Assembly (NCBI GenBank): GCA_030998225.1
Contig: JAPYXD010000553.1
Span: 6,386,001 to 6,450,000 of the forward strand
DNA: 64,000 nucleotides
Source of the DNA: Diplolepis rosae
Taxonomy: Eukaryota; Arthropoda; Insecta; Hymenoptera; Diplolepididae
Direction: 5' to 3'
A program made the translations under genes and the position numbers. Under the pieces are notes generated by a model. That model was not told where the DNA came from and made no database searches. It worked only from the letters and a program-made list of their open reading frames with translations. Below are positions 54,301-64,000 of this stretch, in pieces (position 1 is the stretch's first letter; each line of letters begins with the position of its first letter).

Positions 54301-57300
54301 TCGCGCATTACTTGATCACCTTATTTAAAGTCAGAGTCCGGAAATCTCGCGTATTACTTGGCCACCTTACTTCAAGTCAGAGCCAGGAAATCTCGGGAAT
54401 TATTTGGCCACTTTATAAAAATTCTTATACTCCTAAGAACTCGCGCATTATTTGGCCACTCTTTTCAGGACAGAATCCGGAATTCTCGCGTATTAGTTGG
54501 CCACTTTATAAAAATTCTTATACTCCTAAGAATTCACGCATTACTTGGCGACTCTTTTCAGGACAGACTTCGTTTAACTCGCGTATTACGAGGCCACTTA
54601 TGTTTTTATATCAGTCCTGAGGTCCATTGAACTCGCGCATTACTGGGCCACCTTACGGACAGTCAGAGTCCGCAAATCTCGCGTATGTGTTGGCCACGTT
54701 ATAAAAATTCTTATACTCCTAAGAAATCACGCATTACTAGGCGACTCTTTTCATGACATACTTCGTTTAACTCGCGTATTACGAGGCAACTTAAGTTTTT
54801 ATATCAGTCCTGAGGTCCATTGAACTCGCGCATTACTTGATCACCTTACTTTAAGTCAGAGTACGGAAATCTCGCGTATTACTTGGCCACCTTACTTCAA
54901 GTCAGAGCCCGGAAATCTCGCGTATTATTTGTCCACTTTATAAAAATTCTTATACTCCTAAGAATTCGCGCATTACTTGGCCACTCTTTTCAGGACAGAG
55001 TCCGGAAATCTCGCGTATTAGTTGGCAACTTATGTATTTATATCAGTCCTGAGGTCCATTGAACTCGCGCATTACTTGATCACCTTATTTAAAGTCAGAG
55101 TCCGGAAATCTCGCGTATTAGTTGGCCAGTTTATAAAAATTCTTATACACCTAAGGACTCGCGTATTACTTGGCCACTTTATGAAAGTTCTTATACTCCT
55201 AAGAATTCGCGCATTACTTGACCTCTCTTTTCAGGACAAACTTCGTTTAACTCGCGTATTACGAGGCCACTTATGTTTTTATATCAGTCCTGAGGTCCAT
55301 TGAACTCGCCCATTACATGGCCACCTAACTTATAGTCAGAGACCGGAAATCTCGCGTATTACTTGGCCACTTTATAAAAATTCTTATACTCCTAAAAATT
55401 CGCGCATTACTTGGCCACTCTTTTTAGGACAGACTTCGTTTAACTCGTGTATTACAAGGCCACTCATGTTTTTATATCAGTCCTGAGGTCCATTGAACTC
55501 GCGCATTACTTGATCACCTTACTTAAAGTCAGAGTACGGAAATCTCACGTATTACCTGGACACCTTACTTCAAGTCGGAGCCCGGAATTCTCGCGTATTA
55601 CTTGGCCACTTTATAAAAATTCTCATACTCCTAAGAATTCGCACATTACTTGGCCACATTACTTTAAGTTAGAGTCCGGAATTCTCGCGTATTAGTTGGC
55701 AACTTATGTATTTATATCAGTCCTGAGGTCCATTGAACTCGCGCATTACTTGATCACCTTATTTAAAGTCAGAGTCCGGAAATCTCGCGTATTACTTGGC
55801 CACCTTACTTCAAGTCAGAGTCCGGAAATCTCGCGTATTACTTGGCCACTTTATAAAAATTCTTATACTCCTAAGAACTCGCGCATTACTTGGCCACCTT
55901 ACTTAAAGTCAGAGTCCGGAAATCTCGTGTATTATTTGGCCACTTTATGAAAATTATTATACTCCTAAGAATTCGCGCATTACTTGGCCACTGTTTTTCA
56001 GGACAAACTTCCTTTAACTCGCGTATTACGAGTACACTTATGTTTTTATATCAGTCCTGAGGTCCATTGAACTCGCGCATTACATGGCCACCTTACTTAA
56101 AGTCAGAGTCCGGAAATCTCGCGTATTACTTGGCCACTTTATGAAAGTTCTTATACTCCTAAGAATTCGCGCATTACTTGGCCACTTTTTTCATGACAGA
56201 CTTCGTTTAACTCGCGTATTACGTGGACACTTATATACTTATATCAGTCCTGAGGTCCATTGAACTCGCGCATTACTTGGCCACCTTACTTAAAGTCAGA
56301 GTCCGCAAATCTCGCGTATTTGTTGGCCACTTTATAACAATTCTTATACTCCTAAGAATTCGCGCATTACTTGGCGACTCTTTTCAGGACAGAGTCCGGA
56401 AATCTCGCGTATTAGTAGGCCACTTAATAACAAGTCTTATACTCCTAAGAGTTCGCGCATTACTTGCCCACTCTTTTCAGGACAAACTTCATTTAACTCG
56501 CGTATTACGAGGCCTCTTATGTGTTTATATCAGTCCTGAGGTCCATTGAACTCGCGCATTACTTGATCACCTTATTTAAAGTCAGAGTCCGGAAATCTCG
56601 CGTATTACTTGGCCACCTTACTTCAAGTCAGAGCCAGGAAATCTCGGGAATTATTTGGCCACTTTATAAAAATTCTTATACTCCTAAGAACTCGCGCATT
56701 ACTTGGCCACTCTTTTCAGGACAGAGTCCGGAAATCTCGCGTATTAGTTGGCCACTTATGTATTTATATCAGTCCTGAGGTCCATTGAACTCGCGCATTA
56801 CTTGATCACCTTATTTAAAGTCAGAGTCCGGAAATCTCGCGTATTACTTGGCCACCTTACTTTAAGTCAGAGTCCGGAAATCTCGCGTATTTGTTGGCCA
56901 CTTTATAAAAAGTCTTATACTCCTAAGAACTCGCGCATTATTTGGCCAACTTACTTAAAGTCACAGTACGGAAATCTCGCGTATTACTTGGCCACCTTAC
57001 TTCAAGTCAGAGCCCGGAAATCTCGCGTATTATTTGTCCACTTTATAAAAATTCTTATACTCCTAAGAATTCGCGCATTACTTGGCCACTCTTTTCAGGA
57101 CAGAGTCCGGAAATCTCGCGTATTAGTTGGCCACTTATGTATTTATATCAGTCATGAGGTCCATTGAACTCGCGCATTACTTGATCACCTTATTTAAAGT
57201 CAGAGTCCGGAAATCTCGCGTATTACTTGGCCACCTTACTTCAAGTCAGAGCTAGGAAATCTCGGGAATTATTTGGCCACTTTATAAAAATTCTTATACT

Positions 57301-60300
57301 CCTAAGAACTCGCGCATTACTTGGCCACTCTTTTCAGGACAGAATCCGGAATTCTCGCGTATTAGTTGGCCACTTATGTATTTATATCAGTCCTGAGGTC
57401 CATTGAACTCGCGCATTACTTGAGCACCTAAATTAAAGTCAGACTCCGGAAATCTCGCGCATTACATGGCCACCTTACTTAAAGTCAGAGTCCGCAAATC
57501 TCGCGTATTTGTTGGCCACTTTATAACAATTCTTATACTCCTAAGATTTCGCGCATTACTTGGCGACCCTTTTCAGGACAGAGTCCGGAAATCTCGCGTA
57601 TTAGTAGGCCACTTAATAACAAGTCTTATACTCCTAAGAGTTCGGGCATTACTTGTCCACTCTTTTCAGGACAAACTTCGTTTAACTCGCGTATTACGAG
57701 GCCATTTATGTTTTTATATCAGTCTTGAGGTCCATTGAACTCGCGCATTACATGGCCACCTTACTTAAAGTCAGAGTCCGAAAATCTCGCGTATTTGTTG
57801 GCCACTTTATAACCATTCTTATACTCCTAAGATTTCGCGCATTACTTGGCGACCCTTTTCAGGACAGAGTCCGGAAATCTCACGTATTAGTAGGCCACTT
57901 AATAACAAGTCTTATACTCCTAAGAGTTCGCGCATTACTTGTCCACTCTTTTCAGGACAAACTTCGTTTAACACGCGTAATAAGAGGCCAGGTATGATTG
58001 AATCTCAGTACAGAGGTCCGTTGAACTCGCGCATTAAATGGCCACCTAACTTAAAGTCCGAGACCGGAAATCTCGCGCATTACTTGGCCACTTTATAAAA
58101 ATTCTTATACTCCTAAGAATTCACGCATTACCTGGCGACTCTTTTCAGGACAGACTTCGTTTAACTCGCGTATTACGAGGCCACTTATGTTTTTATATCA
58201 GTCCTGAGGTCCATTGAACTCGCGCATTACTTGATCAACTTACTTAAAGTCAGAGTACGGAAATCTCACGTATTACTTGCCCACTTTATAAAAATTCTTA
58301 CACTCCTAAGAATTCGCGCATTACTTGGTCACCTTACTTAAAGTCAGAGTCCGGAAATTTCGCATATTACTTGCCCACTTTATGAAAATTCTTATACTCC
58401 TAAGAATTCGCGCATTACTTGGCGACTCTTTTCAGGACAGAGTCCGGAAATCTCGCGTATTACTTGGCCACTTTATAAAAATTAATATACTCCTAAGAAT
58501 TCGCGCATTACTTGGCCACTCTTTTAAGGACAAACTTCGATTAACTCGCGTATTACGAGGCCACTTATGTTTTTATATCAGTCCTGAGGTCCATTGAACT
58601 CGCACATTACTTGATCACCTTACTTAAAGTCAGAGTACGGAAATCTCACGTATTACTTGCCCACTTTATAAAAATTCTTACACTCCTAAGAATTCGCGCA
58701 TTACTTGGTCACCTTACTTAAAGTCAGAGTCCGGAAATCTCGCGTATTACTTGCCCACTTTATGAAAATTCTTATACTCCTAAGAATTCGCGCATTACTT
58801 TGCGACACTTTTCAGGACAGAGTCCGGAAATCTCGCGAATTAGTTGGCCACTTGATAAAAATTCTTATAAACATAAGAATTCGCGCATTACTTGGTCACC
58901 TTACTTAAAGTCAGAGTACGGAAATCTCACGTATTACTTGCCCACTTTATAAAAATTCTTATACTCCTAAGAATTCACGCATTACTTGGCTACTCTTTTC
59001 AGGACAGACTTCGTTTAACTCGCGTATATCGAGGCCACTTATGTTTTTATATCAGTCCTGAGGTCCATTGAACTCGCGCATTACATGGCCACCTTACTTA
59101 AAGTCAGAGTCCGCAAATCTCGCGTATTTGTTGGCCACTTTATAACAATTCTTATACTCCTAAGAATTCGCGCATTACTTGGCGACTCTTTTCAGGACAG
59201 AGTCCGGAAATCTCGCGTATTAGTAGGCCACTTAATAACAAGTCTTATACTCCTAAGAGTTCGCGCATTACTTGTCCACTCTTTTCAGGACAAACTTCGT
59301 TTAACTCGCGTATTACGAGGCCACTTATGTTTTTATATCAGTCCTGAGGTCCATTGAACTCGCGCATTAAATGGCCACCTAACTTAAAGTCAGAGACCGG
59401 AAATCTCGCGTATTACTTGGCCACTTTATAAAAATTCTTATACTCCTAAAAATTCGCGCATTACTTGGCCACTCTTTTCAGGACAGAGTCCGGAAATCTA
59501 GCGTATTAGTTAGCCACTTATGTATTTATATCAGTCCTGAGGTCCATTGAACTCGCGCATTACATGGCCACCTTAATAAAAGTCAGAGTCCGCAAATCTC
59601 GCGTATTTGTTGGCCACTTTATAACAATTCTTATACTCCTAAGAATTCACGCATTACTTGACCACCTTATTTAAAATGAGAGTCCGGAAATCTCGCGTAT
59701 TACTTGGCCACTTTATAAAAATTATTATACTCCTAAGAATTCGCGTATTACTTGGCCACTCTTTTAAGGACAAACTTCGACTAACACGCGTATTACGAGG
59801 CCACTTATGTGTTTATATCAGTCCTGTGGTCCATTGAACTCGCGCATTACTTGATCACCTTATTTAAAGTCAGAGTCCGGAAATCTAGCGTATTAGTTGG
59901 CCACTTAATAACAAGTCTTATACTCCTAAGAGTTCGCGCATTACTTATCCACTCTTTTCAGGAAAAAATTCGTTTATCTCGCGTATTACGAGGCCACTTA
60001 TGTTTTTATATCAGTCCTGAGGTCCATTGAACTCGCGCATTAAATGGCCACCTAACTTAAAGTCTGAGACCGGAAATCTCGCGTATTACTTGGCCACCTA
60101 ACTTAAAGTCAGAGACCGGAAATCTCGCGTATTACTTGTCCACTTTATAAAAATTCTTATACTCCTAAGAATTCGCGCATTACTTGGCCACTCTTTTCAG
60201 GACAGAGTCCGGAAATCTCACGTATTAGTTGGCCACTTATGTATTTATATCAGTCCTGAGGTCCATTGAACTCGCGCATTACTTGATCACCTTATTTAAA

Positions 60301-63300
60301 GTCAGAGTCCGGAAATCTCGCGTATTACTTGGCCACCTTACTTCAAGTCAGAGCCAGGAAATCTCGGGAATTATTTGGCCACTTTATAAAAATTCTTATA
60401 CTCCTAAGAATTCGCGCATTACTTGGCGACACTTTTCAGGACAGAGTCCGGAAATCTCGCGAATTAGTTGGCCACTTAATAACAAGTCTTATACTCCTAA
60501 GAATTCACGCATTACTTGGCGACTCTTTTCAGGACAGACTTCGTTTAACTCGCGTATTACGAGGCCACTTATATATTTATATCAGTCCTGAGGTCCATTG
60601 AACTCGCGCATTACTTGGCCACCTTACTTAAAGTCAGAGTCCGGTAATCTCGCGTATTACTTGGCCACTTTATAAAAATTCTTATACTTCTAAGAATTCA
60701 CGCATTACTTGGCGACTCTTTTCAGGACAGACTTCGTTTAACTCGCGTATTACGAGGCCACTTATGTTTTTATATCAGTCCTGAGGTCCATTGAACTCGC
60801 GCATTACTTGATCACCTTACTTAAAGTCAGAGTACGGAAATCTCGCGTATTACTTGGCCACCTTACTTCAAGTCAGAGCCCGGAAATCTCGCGTATTATT
60901 TGTCCACGTTATAAAAATTCTTATACTCCTAAGAATTCGCGCATTACTTGGCCACTCTTTTCAGGACAGAGTCCGGAATTCTCGCGTATTAGTTGTCAAC
61001 TTATGTATTTATATCAGTCCTGAGGTCCATTGAACTCGCGCATTACTTGATCACCTTATTTAAAGTCAGAGTCCGGAAATCTCGCGTATTACTTGGCCAC
61101 TTTATAAAAATTCTCATACTCCTAAGGACTCGCGTATTACTTGGCCACTTTATGAAAGTTCTTATACTCCTAAGAATTCGCGCATTACTTGACCTCTCTT
61201 TTCAGGACAAACTTCGTTTAACTCGCGTATTACGAGGCCACATATGTTTTTATATCAGTCCTGAGGTACAATGAACTCGCGCATTACTTGGCCACCTTAC
61301 TTAAAGTCAGAGTCCGGAAATCTCGCGCATTACTTGGCCACTTTATTAAAATTCTTATACTCCTAAGAATTCACGCATTACCTGGCCACTCTTTTCAGGA
61401 CAGACTTCGTTTAACTCGTGTATTACAAGGCCACTCATGTTTTTATATCAGTCCTGAGGTCCATTGAACTCGCGCATTACTTGATCACCTTACTTAAAGT
61501 CAGAGTACGGAAATCTCACGTATTACCTGGACACCTTACTTCAAGTCGGAGCCCGGAAATCTCGCGTATTATTTTTCCACTTTATAAAAATTCTCATACT
61601 CCTAAGAATTCGCACATTACTTGGCCACATTACTTTTCAGGACAGAGTCCGGAATTCTCGCGTATTAGTTGGCAACTTATGTATTTATATCAGTCCTGAG
61701 GTCCATTGAACTCGCGCATTACTTGATCACCTTATTTAAAGTCAGAGTCCGAAAATCTCGCGTATTACTTGGCCACCTTACTTCAATTCAGAGCCCGGAA
61801 ATCTCGCGTATTCTTTGGCCACTTTATAAAAATTCTTACACTCCTAAGAACTCGCGCATTACTTGGCCACCTTACTTAAAGTCAGAGTCCGGAAATCTTG
61901 TGTATTATTTGGCCACTTTATGAAAATTATTATACTCCTAAGAATTCGCGCATTACTTGGCCACTGTTTTCAGGACAAACTTCCTTTAACTCGCGTATTA
62001 CGAGTACACTTATGTTTTTATATCAGTCCTGAGGTCCATTGAACTCGCGCATTACATGGCCACCTTACTTAAAGTCAGAGTCCGGAAATCTCGCGTATTA
62101 CTTGGCCACTTTATGAAAGTTCTTATACTCCTAAGAATTCGCGCATTACTTGGCCACTTTTTTCATGACAGACTTCGTTTAACTCGCGTATTACGTGGAC
62201 ACTTATATACTTATATCAGTCCTGAGGTCCATTGAACTCGCGCATTACTTGGCCACCTTACTTAAAGTCAGAGTCCGCAAATCTCGCGTATTTGTTGGCC
62301 ACTTTATAACAATTCTTATACTCCTAAGAATTCGCGCATTACTTGGCGACTCTTTTCAGGACAGAGTCCGGAAATCTCGCGTATTAGTAGGCCACTTAAT
62401 AACAAGTCTGATACTCCTAAGAGTTCGCGCATTACTTGCCCACTCTTTTCAGGACAAACTTCATTTAACTCGCGTATTACGAGGCCACTTATGTATTTAT
62501 ATCAGTCCTGAGGTCCATTGAACTCGCGCATTACTTGATCACCTTATTTAAAGTCAGAGTCCGGAAATCTCGCGTATTACTTGGCCACCTTACTTCAAGT
62601 CAGAGCCAGGAAATCTCGGGAATTATTTGGCCACTTTATAAAAATTCTTATACTCCTAAGAACTCGCGCATTACTTGGCCACTCTTTTCAGGACAGAATC
62701 CGGAATTCTCGCGTATTAGTTGGCCACTTATGTATTTATATCAGTCCTGAGGTCCATTGAACTCGCGCATTACTTGATCACCTTATTTAAAGTCAGAGTC
62801 CGGAAATCTCGCGTATTACTTGGCCACCTTACTTCAAGTCAGAGCCCGGAAATCTCGGGAATTATTTGGCCACTTTATAAAAATTCTTATACTCCTAAGA
62901 ACTCGCGCATTACTTGGCCACCTTACTTAAAGTCAGATAACGGAAATCTCGCGCATTACTTGGCCACCTTACTTCAAGTCAGAGCCCGGAAATCTCGCGT
63001 ATTATTTGTCCACTTTATAAAAATTCTTATACTCCTAAGAATTCGCGCATTACTTGGCCACTCTTTTCAGGACAGAGTCCGGAAATCTCGCGTATTAGTT
63101 GGCCACTTATGTATTTATATCAGTCATGAGGTCCATTGAACTCGCGCATTACTTGATCACCTTATTTAAAGTCAGAGTCCGGAAATCTCGCGTATTACTT
63201 GGCCACCTTACTTCAAGTCAGAGCCAGGAAATCTCGGGAATTATTTGGCCACTTTATAAAAATTCTTATACTCCTAAGAACTCGCGCATTACTTGGCCAC

Positions 63301-64000
63301 TCTTTTCAGGACAGAATCCGGAATTCTCGCGTATTAGTTGGCCACTTATGTATTTATATCAGTCCTGAGGTCCATTGAACTCGCGCATTACTTGATCACC
63401 TGATTTAAAGTCAGAGTCCGGAAATCTCGCGCATTACATGGCCACCTTACTTAAAGTCAGAGTCCGCAAATCTCGCGTATTTGTTGGCCACTTTATAACA
63501 ATTCTTATACTCCTAAGATTTCGCGCATTACTTGGCGACCCTTTTCAGGACAGAGTCCGGAAATCTCGCGTATTAGTAGGCCACTTAATAACAAGTCTTA
63601 TACTCCTAAGAGTTCGGGCATTACTTGTCCACTCTTTTCAGGACAAACTTCGTTTAACTCGCGTATTACGAGGCCATTTATGTTTTTATATCAGTCTTGA
63701 GGTCCATTGAACTCGCGCATTACATGGCCACCTTACTTAAAGTCAGAGTCCGCAAATCTCGCGTATTTGTTGGCCACTTTATAACAATTCTTATACTCCT
63801 AAGAAATCGCGCATTACTTGGCGACCCTTTTCAGGACAGAGTCCGGAAATCTCGCGTATTAGTAGGCCACTTAATAACAAGTCTTATACTCCTAAGAGTT
63901 CGCGCATTACTTGTCCACTCTTTTCAGGACAAACTTCGTTTAACTCGCGTATTACGAGGCCACTTATGTTTTTATATCAGTCCTGAGGTCCATTGAACTC
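54258..64000 (+). repeat. Higher-order satellite repeat, period ~5,972 bp
   Basis: Distinctive variants recur at constant distance: aaggccactcatg (55459/61430), tggacacttatatacttata (56222/62194), aatctcgggaattatttggc (56640/62612), gatttcgcgcattacttggc (57545/63517). One full unit (54.26-60.23 kb) and about 3.8 kb of the next are in the window. Confidence 0.85.

Larger units (their letters stand above)
49830..64000 (+). repeat. Satellite DNA array, four monomer types with a shared 19-bp box
   Basis: Continuous array to the window end, roughly 290-300 monomers. Types: a (about 46 bp, cttacttaaagtcagagtcc..), b (48 bp, tttataaaaattcttatact..), c (45 bp, tcttttcaggacagacttcg..), d (54 bp, ttatgtttttatatcagtcc..). 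Every monomer ends with the box TCGCG(T/C)ATTACTTGGCCAC; type c has ATTACGAGGCCAC. The a-b dimer gives a 94-bp period. The long open frames through it come from stop-poor monomers and are read in several frames, so I do not call genes. Confidence 0.97.

Noticed and set aside
49830..64000. Dozens of 60-139-codon frames through the satellite (MATLLKVRVRKSRVLLGHF.. type) as a protein family
   Set aside because: The same DNA is open in more than one frame. Frames start and end with monomer order, codon phase shifts freely between monomer types, and the inverted block gives the same peptides on the other strand. This is what stop-poor tandem repeats produce.
47880..64000. CRISPR array
   Set aside because: The repeats are spaced regularly, but the intervening segments are themselves repeats of four types. 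The context is eukaryotic and there are no cas genes.
49830..64000. CENP-B box in the satellite
   Set aside because: The conserved box TCGCGYATTACTTGGCCAC does not fit the NTTCGNNNNANNCGGGN consensus.

Overview
This is a eukaryotic, AT-rich stretch of repeat-dominated DNA, most likely from an insect. The evidence is several mariner subfamilies, a Ty3/gypsy element, a Crypton with insect-type exon structure, a Penelope-like remnant and GT-AG introns. The order cannot be fixed from the sequence; Hymenoptera is only a guess. I found no convincing intact host gene. Almost every protein signal belongs to a broken or nested transposon.

Layout. 1-2 kb (minus): two well-spliced exons of a TNP2-like transposase running off the left edge. 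2.1-5.1 kb: a truncated mariner and a second mariner whose transposase is split by a 555-bp hAT-type MITE. 5.4-9.4 kb: a gag zinc-knuckle fragment, a short perfect-looking hairpin, a 788-bp Tc1-type foldback MITE, and a fossil RAG1/Transib-like transposase (minus). 11.6-12.0 kb: a palindrome carrying two tRNA-like sequences head to head. 13.36-13.97 kb: a foldback element built from a 12-bp GACGT repeat. 16.7-28.0 kb: a long foldback element split by a 9.45-kb Ty3/gypsy element (two LTRs, TSD TTAC). The gypsy element has lost gag, protease and half of RT; a 75-bp minisatellite stands at the break. 28.9-31.9 kb: a 265-bp MITE and a 2.6-kb long-TIR element with a P/THAP9-like transposase fragment. 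32.0-33.2 kb: a mariner with both TIRs. 34.6-35.6 kb: a DDE transposase with one nonsense codon beside its second catalytic Asp. 37-39.3 kb: a Crypton tyrosine recombinase split by a 952-bp mariner. 40-46.5 kb: gag of another gypsy element, a MULE-like exon, a mellifera-type mariner, an unclassified transposon protein and LTR-like DNA.

47.9-64.0 kb is satellite DNA made of four ~45-54-bp monomer types that share a 19-bp box ending TTACTTGGCCAC. The array reverses orientation across a 0.87-kb Penelope-like element remnant (RT tail plus GIY-YIG endonuclease). Its right part has higher-order periods of about 0.71, 1.49 and 5.97 kb. The window therefore looks like the edge of a pericentromeric, subtelomeric or other heterochromatic satellite block, with a graveyard of nested transposons beside it. 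The nesting gives relative ages: mariner A is older than the hAT MITE, the foldback is older than the gypsy element, and the Crypton is older than mariner C.
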